From Clostridia bacterium (GTDB lineage: Bacteria; Bacillota_A; Clostridia; Oscillospirales; CAG-272), in the NCBI GenBank assembly GCA_017466455.1, contig JAFTUD010000010.1, forward strand, positions 65,596 to 129,595: a DNA stretch of 64,000 nt, in the 5' to 3' direction. Shown here in pieces: positions 18,401-26,318 of this stretch (the stretch's first letter is position 1; each line of letters begins with the position of its first letter). A program made the position numbers and the translations under genes. The notes under the pieces are model-generated. The model had not been told where the DNA came from, made no database searches, and was given only the letters and a program-made list of their open reading frames with translations.

Positions 18401-19103
18401 CGTTTGCGCAATGAGCAAATGAGTACATTGGAATAGATGTGCGATCACCCTTGATTATAATCTCGGTAGCCTGAACCCTTCTGAAGCACTGTGAAGAAAG
18501 AGAAGCGCTTGCAGGAACTATAAGCGTTTCAAACTGCGCGCCCTGAAATGCCGCCTCTCCAACGCTTGTTAGGCTTGCAAAGTTAGGAGAGGTGATTTTA
18601 ACCTCACTGCCGTCAGCGATAAACGCATCGGCATCATAGTAATAAAAATTATTTACTATCGGATTGTTTCCGTTTGTTTGAGAGGGGTTGAGTCCCGCTT
18701 GAGCAACCGATGTGATAATTGAAAAATCAATAAAGATTTTTTCAAGCGCACCGTCATAGGTGTTTGCAATCATACCGTATGGAATAGCGGTAATGTACTT
18801 GCTCAAAATTCTGAGTTCCTTTACCGTTTTGTTTCCGGCAAACGCATCGTTGTCAATTTTGTTTACGACATAGGTTTTTCCGCCTACCGTAATGGTGCTT
18901 GGGATTGTGGCAATCTCGGCAGTAGCAGTTTTGTTGCTTGTGTTTACACTTGCCGTTCCGTCGTATCCCTCGTAGGCGGAGGCGTTGTCGGTGGTGGTGA
19001 AATAAACACCGTCAACCTCAACATTCGCCGCCGAAACGCTAAGTGCGAACAGGCAACACAAAAGAGCCATCATAGCCACAACTAAAAGTAGCCTCTTTTT
19101 CAT
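15495..19103 (-). CDS. secreted BspA-like leucine-rich-repeat surface protein
   Basis: An exported protein of 1202 residues. I start it at ATG 19103 (MKKRLLLVVAMMALLCCLFA, cleavage after SVSA) because AAGGAG lies 8 bases upstream; an upstream in-frame ATG at 19139 has no site and would extend through the 5' hairpin. It carries LRR_5-type repeats in two blocks separated by Cys-x2-Cys knuckles (YRCTLCDSF, YTCSACSEK, FTCSNFGGTC), and the shared C-terminal domain (last about 150 residues, NPKYLGDAFFDGGDVNATKG). It is a paralogue of the 11899-15291 protein, in the same orientation. The promoter region carries the inverted repeat/poly-C module described at 19166-19250. Confidence 0.87.
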   Translation of the reverse strand: MKKRLLLVVAMMALLCCLFALSVSAANVEVDGVYFTTTDNASAYEGYDGTASVNTSNKTATAEIATIPSTITVGGKTYVVNKIDNDAFAGNKTVKELRILSKYITAIPYGMIANTYDGALEKIFIDFSIITSVAQAGLNPSQTNGNNPIVNNFYYYDADAFIADGSEVKITSPNFASLTSVGEAAFQGAQFETLIVPASASLSSQCFRRVQATEIIIKGDRTSIPMYSFAHCANARRVVVESRNLQTIGNNAFNFSFQKVDNAYPSCDFYIDMSKVTTIDGSAFVFSSGYDHGITTVQWYNLEGEKSVDLSSVKSLGGSCFASSNLGSADYIKWPTALTSLSDQAFRLCNIKQVLVINGAEGSKITLPYWAFNGNTFSGVVLNDNVTESNATFPNATFAVLLADSVNINSSSFVSSSTPVYCKEIAVNTSFNTHKIATGTIFNYGVCGAGAEVIFADTTSVTLGTFNHTEGEGVPTTPSCTTPSGTEYRCTLCDSFIRYEETAPAPGHTYDENAPDSVDALTCTTNEIKHYTCSACSEKVSVVTAYASGHSYTILSYPVVSVPGSEGIKRFTCSNFGGTCGDYYEYAYRILPDEQDIRIEMIDGTKLVIKAKDILKYEVTEIDNVYKCRIYNGSIKSSFVVGDVTYSTYDVKSFSIPYGVTQIDQGFKNGYSNMTIIDLTDARDVSLPSTFRDNSDITEIILGDNVKLQGDTFRYMNKLSIVRIADGATVVFPSGINPFSDFRGLDKIVIGDGANVRFERNTTFNWNGSTTRRISAIEIGDNATVYFGYRTFNGEKSLATITFGENGNYTFAAECFQNTALTSLNIPVSSTVTLEGNGAFKNCTALESAWLPANVTEVKKDTFYGCTSLSKVVLLGATTIGESAFNATSDAVLTIYAHATGDLTFGSNALANRANVVLYTNSKNITSLSNATYAIYVGLAHAVTPHTEAETCLENGYIGYATDCPCGEIAYGATYKAYTNENTEGADSTLDEIIIIDEIDGHDLVITVTYADGYDKNGVKCTSCKRGCGTEFDDITVKPIITHKGYSYKLNADGEMGLQSGFHLDIDALDEYNLYNEDLVIGLAILNPKYLGDAFFDGGDVNATKGFLQVDIDVFTYSEISCMINFPENTNLAGLELSIFAYIFDGKNDVQLIQKQYAVGESAPVVSTVTKTDGKLHTVNLTTVVTPVALPESIKEYEIPNV

Positions 19104-19122
19104 AAAATTTTCTCCTTGCGGG

Positions 19123-19137
19123 GTCGAGTGGCTCGAC
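19123..19137 (-). promoter_or_regulatory. 5'UTR hairpin just upstream of the ribosome binding site
   Basis: On the minus strand GTCGAG-CCA-CTCGAC forms a 6-bp hairpin that ends a few bases before AAGGAG. The LRR gene at 62208 has GTTGAG-CCT-CTCAAC in the same place, a compensatory change, and the gene at 53343 has ACGGGT-GCGT-ACCCGT. Confidence 0.7.
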
Positions 19138-19165
19138 ACCCATTATAAAATATTTTTGTAATATC

Positions 19166-19250
19166 ATAGTATCATAAATTATATTATGTTGTCAAGGCAT
19201 TTTGCACAAAAATAGGGGGGGGGGCAATCATTTTTGTGCAACTTGCACAA
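19166..19250 (-). promoter_or_regulatory. poly-C/G promoter module of the second LRR gene
   Basis: Read on the minus strand: an inverted repeat TTGTGCAA-G-TTGCACAA (19250-19234), nine bases, a run of ten C (19224-19215, G10 on the plus strand), exactly 19 bases, TTGACA (19195-19190), 18 bases and TACTAT (19171-19166). The same order and the same 19-base gap occur at 53212-53291 and 62051-62144. Confidence 0.8.
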
Positions 19251-19317
19251 AATAGGGGCTGTTGCAATGCGCACAGAACAAAAACGACACGATTTTTTCG
19301 CGTCGTATTTCGGTAAG

Positions 19318-19502
19318 AGAAAAATGCTCGGGCAAGAGGAAGCAATTCATACTACACAATGTCGGAATTTGCCCGCTTTTTGCTATATGCAAAAAAGAGT
19401 TCGGATAAGTGACAGTCCAAGAACACGAGCCTTGGCGAAGTGTGATTGGCTTAGTGGAACTTATGCATGCGACCGGAGGGAGTCGCAATGAGGAATGAAT
19501 TA
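19318..19502 (+). repeat. dispersed repeat element, proximal part
   Basis: Modules shared with other copies: CACAATGTCGGAATTTGCCC, AGAGTTCGGATAAGTG, CAAGAACACGAGCCTTGGCG, GTGTGATTGGCTTAGTGG and ATGCATGCGACCGGAGGGAG. It contains no gene. A segment just before it, about 19277-19320, resembles 34143-34205 (ACGACACGATTTTTTCG and TTTCGGTAAGAGAA). Confidence 0.82.
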
Positions 19503-19586
19503 CTCGATATGTTTGCTGACACAAACTCGATATGTCCCGTTGGGACTCGATATGTTGCTTGCGCAACGCGATATGGCTAACGCCGT
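19503..19586 (+). repeat. variable-hairpin array, CTCGATATG linker
   Basis: Four copies of the linker CTCGATATG (last one CGCGATATG) separate four unrelated small hairpins: TTTG..CAAA, TCCC..GGGA, TTGC..GCAA and GGC..GCC. The linker is constant while the stem sequences differ completely. Confidence 0.78.
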
Positions 19587-19661
19587 GAAGAATATTGCTT
19601 CGGGGCGTGTAGAAACAACTCCTACTGCACGAGGTCGGAGCTTACCCCCGAGGTACTCGGC
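19587..19661 (+). repeat. dispersed repeat element, distal part
   Basis: GAATATTGCTTCGGGGCGTG, AGAAACAACTCCTACTGCAC and GAGGTCGGAGCTTACC with CCGAGGTACTCGG repeat modules seen in the copy after nth. It adjoins the hairpin array and leads into the terminator at 19663. Confidence 0.8.
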
Positions 19662-19662
19662 A

Positions 19663-19699
19663 AAAATCGGACATCAGCCGTAAGACCGATATCCGATTA
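19663..19699 (-). terminator. terminator of the anti-sigma gene
   Basis: AATCGGACATC pairs with GATATCCGATT (one mismatch) around a 12-base loop, with AAAA on the far side giving a T run on the minus strand. It lies about 24 bases past the stop of 19723-21216. Confidence 0.65.
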
Positions 19700-19722
19700 G
19701 TTAGTTATGAGTGGAAAATGAC

Positions 19723-21216
19723 TTATTTCTTAAAATCGTTCTTCCTATCGCTTTCCCATTCCTTTTTCATTTCATACCAAGATGATGAAATTTCATGCTC
19801 CTTGTCGTTTTGCCATTTTTCAACATCCTCACTCTTTCCGTCCGACGCGCCCTTAAACGCCTCAAGCCTTGCCGAATTCTTTTCCTCAACGCTTGCGTTA
19901 AGGTCGCTAAGCTCCGCCGATTTTTTCAAAAATTCCGCATAGAGTGAGCGTATTTCATCACTTGACGAGTCAATAAGAGCAATAAGCTCGCTATTTTTTT
20001 CGCCCTTCTTCATCTCGGAAAGAATACCGAGAATTCCGTTCACCGCACGCTCGCAGTCGCTTGATTTTTCCGCATCCTCAAGCACACTGATATATTCATC
20101 AAGCTTGCTTGTGAAAAGAGCATAATGCGACTTGAATTCATCATCCTTGCCCGAGCTGCCAAGCACCGCATGAATGTCATTTATCATATCGGTAAGTCCA
20201 CCAATAGGTCGCCCCGAAGCACCCTGACCATCGTTAGGTCGGTGCGGTGGTGTGCCATCCTGTGGCTTGCTTTGGGCTTTTTCGCTCTCAAGACCCTGCG
20301 GATTTTGCTCAGGCACTGAGTCTTCCTCAATTTCCTCTATGCAAGCCTTGATTTTTGCGATTAGAGCCTCAACGCTTTCAAATAGAGTGTTGAAAATATC
20401 ATCACTTACAGCCTGCTGCTCCTTTTTGGTCGCCTCAATGCTTTGCTCCTTTATTTCCTTTTCCCTGTCGGAGATTTTACTATAAAGCTCACCGACGGAA
20501 ATATCATCATATCTTTCGGAGTCAAGCTCGCCCCCCATATCAAGATAAGAGAGAATGAGTGCGTATTTTTGAGAATCTATACCGTATTCGCTCGCACCTG
20601 CCTCAAGCTCTGCATCTTGGACACCCGTAATTACAACACCGCGGATTTTCTTTTTTGAAAACTCGCCCGCAAAAAGAGCCTTAATCTCATTTGTCATTTT
20701 TTCATCGCGCTCACCGCTATCGGCTGTTGCGCTTGCAAGCACAGCATTGTTGTCACGCTCTGCGGAAAAATAACCAAGCTGAACGCACTTGTCAAAAAGG
20801 AGAGAAACCGCCTCGCTCGGCGTTTTTCCTGTAAGAGTAGACCCAACAAGCAAAACCTCGGCGTCCTCGTTCAAGGCGCTTACCTCGGTAACCAATCCGT
20901 TTTCATCGTACGAAATTTTTATAGACGGATTTATATCAATGATAAAATATCCGCTTGTACCGCCAAGAGGTGCATCGCCCTTGTTATCAAGTAGCATTAC
21001 AGTAGCAATTAGACAAGCAAGCACAAGAATGGCAAAAAGCCAAAGAATGTATCTGAATTTTGACCTTTTGCGCTCCACCTCTGCACCAATGGCAGGGACA
21101 AGCACACCGACCTTGCCTTCCTCACTCCTGCACCTTCCCATTATCTTAGAAAAATCGGAATGAGATGATACGGATAGGTCTTTTTTTAGTTGCTTTTCAA
21201 TTTCACGCCTTTTCAT
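19723..21216 (-). CDS. RsgI-like membrane anti-sigma factor with coiled ectodomain
   Basis: A 497-residue single-pass membrane protein. A short cytoplasmic N-terminus (about 1-55) is followed by one transmembrane helix (FRYILWLFAILVLACLIATV, about 56-75). The outside part opens with the RsgI-like middle domain: YFIIDINPSIKISYDENGLV, then SALNEDAEVLL. Then come helical, charged regions, a Pro/Gly-rich linker (about 310-345) and a second helical domain at the C-terminus. The start at 21216 overlaps the stop of the sigma gene (ATGA) with GGAGG 7 bases upstream. By analogy with RsgI it should hold the upstream ECF sigma factor and release it on an external signal; ligand unknown. Confidence 0.82.
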   Translation of the reverse strand: MKRREIEKQLKKDLSVSSHSDFSKIMGRCRSEEGKVGVLVPAIGAEVERKRSKFRYILWLFAILVLACLIATVMLLDNKGDAPLGGTSGYFIIDINPSIKISYDENGLVTEVSALNEDAEVLLVGSTLTGKTPSEAVSLLFDKCVQLGYFSAERDNNAVLASATADSGERDEKMTNEIKALFAGEFSKKKIRGVVITGVQDAELEAGASEYGIDSQKYALILSYLDMGGELDSERYDDISVGELYSKISDREKEIKEQSIEATKKEQQAVSDDIFNTLFESVEALIAKIKACIEEIEEDSVPEQNPQGLESEKAQSKPQDGTPPHRPNDGQGASGRPIGGLTDMINDIHAVLGSSGKDDEFKSHYALFTSKLDEYISVLEDAEKSSDCERAVNGILGILSEMKKGEKNSELIALIDSSSDEIRSLYAEFLKKSAELSDLNASVEEKNSARLEAFKGASDGKSEDVEKWQNDKEHEISSSWYEMKKEWESDRKNDFKK

Positions 21217-21722
21217 TCCGTTCCCTCCATATATTTTTTCAGCTTCTTTAGTGCCTCGGTGTATTTCCACGACACAGTCCCGCGAGGAATATTAAGATAT
21301 ACGGCAATTTCCTTTGCCTTAACGCCCGAATTTCTAAGTAGCACAATTTGCCTTTCAATCGGGTCAAGCGTATCAAGCGCAGCCCGTACAGTCATGCTAA
21401 GCGCCATATCGCTCTCATAAGAGCCAATATCATCATTTTCTAAAAAGTCAAACGCAACCTCGTGCGACTGCTTTTTAAGATAGTTCAAGGATTTGTTCTT
21501 TGCGATGGTTAATATCCATGATTTATATCCATGTCCCTTGAACTCGGCGGAGCGTGTCCACACAGTAACAAATGTGTCCTGCATAAGCTCCTCGGCTGTC
21601 ATATGTACCCTTACAATTCCAAGGCAAACAGAGTAGACCGCCTGTCTTGTTTTGTTATATAATTCTTCAAATGCGCGCTCATCACCGTGGGCGATTTTCT
21701 GCGCTAACGAGTCAAGACTCAT
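21213..21722 (-). CDS. ECF-type RNA polymerase sigma factor
   Basis: A 169-residue sigma-70 family protein. Region 2 is visible from about residue 15 (DERAFEELYNKTRQAVYSVC, then AEELMQDTFVTVW and YKSWILTIAKNKSLNYL) and region 4 from about 110 (LDPIERQIVLLRNSGVKAKE followed by PRGTVSWKYTEALKKLKKY). AAGGAGG lies 5 bases before the ATG. Its gene is coupled to the RsgI-like anti-sigma gene by ATGA. In classic SigI/RsgI pairs the sigma factor is of the SigI type; here it is an ECF sigma, a recombined arrangement. Confidence 0.9.
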   Translation of the reverse strand: MSLDSLAQKIAHGDERAFEELYNKTRQAVYSVCLGIVRVHMTAEELMQDTFVTVWTRSAEFKGHGYKSWILTIAKNKSLNYLKKQSHEVAFDFLENDDIGSYESDMALSMTVRAALDTLDPIERQIVLLRNSGVKAKEIAVYLNIPRGTVSWKYTEALKKLKKYMEGTE

Positions 21723-21752
21723 ATTTGCCTCCTTATTGCGAATTTCAACTAT

Positions 21753-21781
21753 ATTTTACTGCTTTTCCGCAATAAAGTCAA
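21753..21781 (-). promoter_or_regulatory. promoter for the ECF sigma operon
   Basis: TTGACT (21781-21776) and TAAAAT (21758-21753) on the minus strand with 17 bases between, about 30 bases before the ATG. It looks like a housekeeping promoter and not an autoregulated ECF promoter. Confidence 0.68.
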
Positions 21782-21827
21782 GGCTTTTTGCCCCAAGGAA
21801 GAGCCCAAGGGGCAATATAGCTCGCGA

Positions 21828-23117
21828 TTATCTCAATCTGTCAGCCTTCTGCTTTTTGAAGAATTCATGAGCGCTTTCCATCTCACTCTTGAATTCTTCG
21901 TTCAGTTCCTTATTTGCCGTGTTAAAACCCTCTTTTATTTCGCCAATTGCTTGTTTTTGAGAGTCATCAAGTTCGGTTTCGTCCTTCATTTTGTCAAGGT
22001 CTTCGCCTATTCTTTCGATGAATTTATCAAAATCTTCAAGTCTGGTTGGAAACTCATTTTCCATTTCGCCAACTGCTTCTTCAATTTTTGCGCGATCCTC
22101 GTTTGAAAGCGGATAGTCCTTTTCGCGGTAAGCGTCAAGAATAGCCTCTACCTGACCTCTAATCTCGTCAAGATGTTCCTTTGCGAGTGTGTCAAGATAT
22201 TCAAAAACGCTTTTGACAGTTACAACTCCGTCGTCATTCTTTATAAATTCACCATTTTCCTCTCCGATTATAGCGATAATGGCATTTATATCTTCCTCGG
22301 AAAGCTCGGCATTTTCAGCCTTTTTCTCAAGCTCCTTGTATAGGTCCTTTAGCTCCTCGTGCTTGCTCCAAGCCTCAAGATGCTCATCACCATAAATTTC
22401 CGCAATTTGGCGCTCTCTTTCGAGCTTTAGCTCCTTCTTGCGCTCGTTGAATTTTTCCTTCAGCTCATCGCCGACAATGCCCTTGTATTCCTTAGCGTAT
22501 GAATCAAGAAGCTTTATAAGCTCGCTCATTTCCATCTCAACGCCAATTTCTATTGTCATCTCGGGGTCATATTCCATAATTGACTTGATAAGGCGAAGCT
22601 TGGCAGGGTTGAAATTCTTGTAAAGCTCAGGATTTTCTTCCTTAAGAGCCTTTACCTCGCGCTCATCAGCAAGGCGTGGATTTGAGTTTACAATGGCAAG
22701 GGAGCTACCTTTCTTAGCACCGTCCTTTACCTTCTCCTCAAGCTCGGCTGTGTCCTCGCCTTCCTCCGCACTTACAGTTATCTTTACATCAGTATTGTCC
22801 TCGTTAAGATAGCCAAGCTCCTCAGCAAGCGCAACGATTTTCTCGGTTGCTTCCTCAGGGGTAAGACCGCTTAGGTCCTCATCACTGAGCAGCACGCTTG
22901 CATCATCGTTGCAGGCGCGAACGCTTTCAACCTTGCCATCAGCTACAATAAGCTCAAGCGACGGATTTATATCAATCGCTATGTAGGCGTAAGCGCCAGC
23001 GTCATTTCCCGATTCAGTGTCCGTGTTGGTTAATGTTGATAGGTCGCATGCTACAAATGACAGTGCAAGACACAGCACCAAAAGGCAAGCGACTAATTTG
23101 TTTTTCAAAGCCCTCAT
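21828..23117 (-). CDS. lipoprotein with RsgI-like sensory domain, no anti-sigma part
   Basis: A 429-residue lipoprotein. The signal ends in FVAC (cysteine about residue 25). Residues about 43-150 repeat the module of the neighbouring anti-sigma protein: YIAIDINPSLELIVADGKVE, then CNDDASVLL, LSGLTPEEATEKIV and ELGYL. The rest is long, charged and helical, probably coiled coil. It lacks a cytoplasmic N-terminus and a transmembrane helix beyond the lipid anchor, so it cannot bind a sigma factor itself. It lies about 105 bases upstream of the sigma gene on the same strand. It may compete for, or present, the same ligand as the sensor (inference). Confidence 0.78.
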   Translation of the reverse strand: MRALKNKLVACLLVLCLALSFVACDLSTLTNTDTESGNDAGAYAYIAIDINPSLELIVADGKVESVRACNDDASVLLSDEDLSGLTPEEATEKIVALAEELGYLNEDNTDVKITVSAEEGEDTAELEEKVKDGAKKGSSLAIVNSNPRLADEREVKALKEENPELYKNFNPAKLRLIKSIMEYDPEMTIEIGVEMEMSELIKLLDSYAKEYKGIVGDELKEKFNERKKELKLERERQIAEIYGDEHLEAWSKHEELKDLYKELEKKAENAELSEEDINAIIAIIGEENGEFIKNDDGVVTVKSVFEYLDTLAKEHLDEIRGQVEAILDAYREKDYPLSNEDRAKIEEAVGEMENEFPTRLEDFDKFIERIGEDLDKMKDETELDDSQKQAIGEIKEGFNTANKELNEEFKSEMESAHEFFKKQKADRLR

Positions 23118-23255
23118 TTTTTCATACCTCTTTTCATTAGATTTTTTTGCCTTGATTATACTCGGGTCTTCACCCTTGCACTAAGTAAGACAATCAAGAA
23201 ACGAAAACGGTTGGAAAAATTTCAAAATTTTTCAAAAAATTTTTTCGGAGCAAGC

Positions 23256-23301
23256 AAAAAAGGGCGCTTAAAATGTAACATACATTAAAAGAACCCTTTT
23301 T
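23256..23301 (-). terminator. terminator of hemW
   Basis: AAAAAGGG and CCCTTTTT arms enclose a further stem (TTAATGTA with TACATTTTAA), with six T residues on the minus strand side. It lies about 14 bases past the hemW stop. Confidence 0.8.
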
Positions 23302-23314
23302 AATTCAACATTAT

Positions 23315-24460
23315 TTAAATATGCTCCAAAATATCCGAAAGAATAAAGCTACTTACGAAAAATCCCGCCGAGCTGAAGCGTACTCGCTCATTATCCCGTA
23401 TGATGTGTCCCGATTTTTCGTATTTTTCAGTATTGTATACACTGTCAAAATCAACGCCGAACTGCTCCTTGAACTCGCAAAAATCAACCCCGTCACAAAG
23501 GCGCATACGAAGCATAACATACTCATCTCGCACTTCCTCGGCGCAGGGCGTGAGCGTTGCCTCACTAATCCTTTTCGGCACCGAGCCAAGAGAAATGGCA
23601 GAGCAGTATTCAGAAATGCTCGGCTCATAGGAATAGCGCACCCCGTCAAAAAACGAATGTGCCGACGGACCAAAGCCGACATACTCCATTGATAGCCAAT
23701 ATTTAAGATTATGTGCGCACCTGTGTCCGTTTTTCGCAAAATTGCTTATCTCATACTGCTCATACCCAAGCTCACAAAGTCGCTCGCACATTTTCATATA
23801 CATTTCGTACTGTGTGTCCTCGTCGGGCAGATTTAAAGCCATTTTTGCAAACGGCGTACCGCTTTCAATCTTAAGGCAGTATGATGAGATATGCTCGGGC
23901 TCAAAGCTCGCCACATAGTCAATCGTTTTGATGAATTTGTCCAAATTTTGCTCGGGCAGAGCATACATAATATCAACGCTTATATTGTCAAACCCGACAT
24001 CTCGCGCAAGGGAAAATGCCCTCTCAAAATCCGCAAGCGAATGAAGCCTGCCAAGCGTGCTAAGCTCGTCACTGTGAGAGGATTGCAATCCTATGCTAAG
24101 GCGATTTATACCGCATTTTTTATACACATCAAGCGCTTTTTTTGTCACCGTGCAGGGATTAGCCTCAAGCGAAAGCTCCGCACTCGGCGCAAGGGCGAAG
24201 CACTCCCTTACCGTGTCGCAAATCCGCTTGAAATCATCGGGGTCAAGCAAAGACGGCGTGCCACCGCCAAAGAACACGCTGTCAACAATACACCCCGTGT
24301 ATAGGTGCGACTCCCTTCGCATATGAGCGCAAATTGCAGACACATACTCCGAAAAATCGCGTTTATCAGAGCAGGCAAGCGAGTAAAAATCGCAGTAATT
24401 GCACTTTCTCTTGCAAAAGGGAATATGGATATACAGTCCTATATTCTTATTTATTGTCAT
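23315..24460 (-). CDS. hemW: radical SAM protein HemW (coproporphyrinogen III oxidase-like)
   Basis: A 381-residue HemW-family protein. The radical SAM cluster motif CKRKCNYC gives Cys16, Cys20 and Cys23; [10 protein letters not shown] follows, and [18 protein letters not shown] and ALPEQ are family hallmarks. HemW is considered a heme chaperone and is often misnamed HemN. I begin it at ATG 24460 ([15 protein letters not shown]); an upstream extension in the same frame comes from lepA sequence. It overlaps the lepA end by 14 bases, the usual lepA-hemW arrangement in Firmicutes. Confidence 0.92.
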   Translation of the reverse strand: MTINKNIGLYIHIPFCKRKCNYCDFYSLACSDKRDFSEYVSAICAHMRRESHLYTGCIVDSVFFGGGTPSLLDPDDFKRICDTVRECFALAPSAELSLEANPCTVTKKALDVYKKCGINRLSIGLQSSHSDELSTLGRLHSLADFERAFSLARDVGFDNISVDIMYALPEQNLDKFIKTIDYVASFEPEHISSYCLKIESGTPFAKMALNLPDEDTQYEMYMKMCERLCELGYEQYEISNFAKNGHRCAHNLKYWLSMEYVGFGPSAHSFFDGVRYSYEPSISEYCSAISLGSVPKRISEATLTPCAEEVRDEYVMLRMRLCDGVDFCEFKEQFGVDFDSVYNTEKYEKSGHIIRDNERVRFSSAGFFVSSFILSDILEHI

Positions 24461-26264
24461 CATCAAGCTTAAGCACCGCCATAAACGCCTCGGGAGTAAC
24501 CTCAACCGAGCCAAGGCGACGCATCTTTTTCTTACCCTCTTTTTGCTTCTCAAGTAGCTTTTTCTTTCTCGTTATGTCACCGCCGTAGCATTTAGCAAGC
24601 ACATCCTTACGAAGCGCCTTAACCGTTTCTCTTGCGATAATCTTAGAGCCGATTGCCGCCTGTATCGGAATTTCAAAAAGCTGACGGGAAATGTTGTCCT
24701 TGAGCTTCTCGGCAATCCTTCTTGCTCTTGGATACGCCTTCTCGGAATGGACAATAAAGGTAAGCGCGTCAACCATTTCACCGTTAAGAAGAAAGTCAAG
24801 CTTAACAAGGTTACTCGGCTCATAGCCGGATAGCTCATAGTCAAGCGACGCATAGCCCTTGGAACGGCTCTTTAAGGCATCAAAGAAGTCGTAAACTATT
24901 TCATTAAGAGGCAGAGAATAGTGTAGCTCAACCCTTTGTGAGTCAAGATACTTCATATCCTTGAAAACTCCGCGCCTATCCTGACAAAGGTCCATAATTC
25001 CGCCAACATACTCCGTAGGAGAGATAATATTCGCCTTAACCATAGGCTCATATGCCACGCTTATTGAGTCGGGCGACGGATAATTTGACGGGTTGTCAAC
25101 ATATACGACCTCACCGTCGGTTTTTTCTATCTTATAAATAACACTCGGTGCAGTAGTAATAATATCGAGATTGAACTCACGCTCAAGCCTCTCTTGAATA
25201 ATTTCCATATGCAAAAGGCCCAAAAATCCGCATCTGAAGCCGAAGCCGAGAGCGATAGATGTCTCAGGCTCAAAGGACAGTGCCGCATCATTTAGCTTCA
25301 AGCGGTCAAGCGCGTCGCGAAGGTCGTTATACCTTGCGCCGTCAGCGGGATAAATTCCCGAAAATACCATAGGAAGCGCTTCCTTAAAGCCCTGTAACGG
25401 CTCACTCGCGGGATTTAGCGCGTTAGTCACCGTGTCACCGACACGCGTTTCGCTAACCGTCTTAATGCTTGCGGTAATATATCCAACCTCACCGGCAGAA
25501 AGCTCCGTGCCCTTTTTAAGACCGAATGCGTCAAGATATCCCACCTCAACAACATCGTAAACCGCCTCGGTGCTCATAAGCTTTATTTTATCGCCCGCCT
25601 TGAGCGTGCCGTCCATCACACGCACATAAACAACAACGCCAAGATACGCGTTATAATACGAGTCAAAAATCAAGCACTTTAACGGCGCATCGGCATCGCC
25701 CTTCGGTGCGGGAATACCGTCAATAATAGCGTCAAGCACCTTATCAATATTAAGCCCAACCTTGGCCGAAACCGCAGGGCAGTCCTCGGCGATAATGCCG
25801 ATTACATCTTCAATCTCGTTCCTTACCCTGTCAACATCGGCAGAGGGCAAATCTATCTTGTTAATAACGGGAACAATTTCAAGATTAGCATCAACCGCAA
25901 GATATGCGTTTGCAAGCGTTTGCGCCTCAATTCCCTGTGTGGAGTCAACAACCAAAAGCGCGCCCTCGCATGCGTTGAGTGAGCGCGAAACCTCATAGTT
26001 AAAGTCCACATGACCGGGCGTGTCAATAAGGTTAAGGACATATTGCTCACCGTCGCTATGCGTATAGTCAATTCGTACCGCACGCGCCTTGATAGTAATA
26101 CCGCGCTCACGCTCAAGGTCCATATTGTCAAGGAGCTGTTCCTCCATCTCGCGCTTTGAAACTGCATTGCAGTATTCGAGAATACGGTCAGCAAGCGTTG
26201 ATTTTCCGTGGTCAATATGAGCTATAATTGAAAAATTTCGTATATTTTTTTGCCTGTCGTTCAT
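24447..26264 (-). CDS. lepA: elongation factor 4 / LepA GTPase
   Basis: A 605-residue translational GTPase that back-translocates or remodels ribosomes. G1 is AHIDHGKST (about 15-23), G3 DTPGHVDF and G4 NKIDLP; the EF4-specific C-terminal region with [17 protein letters not shown] and [19 protein letters not shown] is complete. The gene begins about 20 bases past the terminator of the glycosyltransferase gene and overlaps hemW at its end. Confidence 0.97.
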   Translation of the reverse strand: MNDRQKNIRNFSIIAHIDHGKSTLADRILEYCNAVSKREMEEQLLDNMDLERERGITIKARAVRIDYTHSDGEQYVLNLIDTPGHVDFNYEVSRSLNACEGALLVVDSTQGIEAQTLANAYLAVDANLEIVPVINKIDLPSADVDRVRNEIEDVIGIIAEDCPAVSAKVGLNIDKVLDAIIDGIPAPKGDADAPLKCLIFDSYYNAYLGVVVYVRVMDGTLKAGDKIKLMSTEAVYDVVEVGYLDAFGLKKGTELSAGEVGYITASIKTVSETRVGDTVTNALNPASEPLQGFKEALPMVFSGIYPADGARYNDLRDALDRLKLNDAALSFEPETSIALGFGFRCGFLGLLHMEIIQERLEREFNLDIITTAPSVIYKIEKTDGEVVYVDNPSNYPSPDSISVAYEPMVKANIISPTEYVGGIMDLCQDRRGVFKDMKYLDSQRVELHYSLPLNEIVYDFFDALKSRSKGYASLDYELSGYEPSNLVKLDFLLNGEMVDALTFIVHSEKAYPRARRIAEKLKDNISRQLFEIPIQAAIGSKIIARETVKALRKDVLAKCYGGDITRKKKLLEKQKEGKKKMRRLGSVEVTPEAFMAVLKLDDDNK

Positions 26265-26288
26265 TCTGAATCCTCTCGTTTTATAAAA

Positions 26289-26314
26289 AGCCTCTGAATA
26301 GTATTTCAGAGGCT
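26289..26314 (-). terminator. terminator of the glycosyltransferase gene
   Basis: AGCCTCTGAA and TTCAGAGGCT form a 10-bp stem with a 6-base loop, followed by TTTTTAT on the minus strand. It lies between the GT2 stop and the lepA start. Confidence 0.88.
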
Positions 26315-26318
26315 GGGA

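Noticed and set aside
21783..21827. Terminator after the RsgI-like lipoprotein gene
   Set aside because: GCCCC..GGGGC hairpin is present but is not followed by a T run on the minus strand; the evidence is too weak to list.
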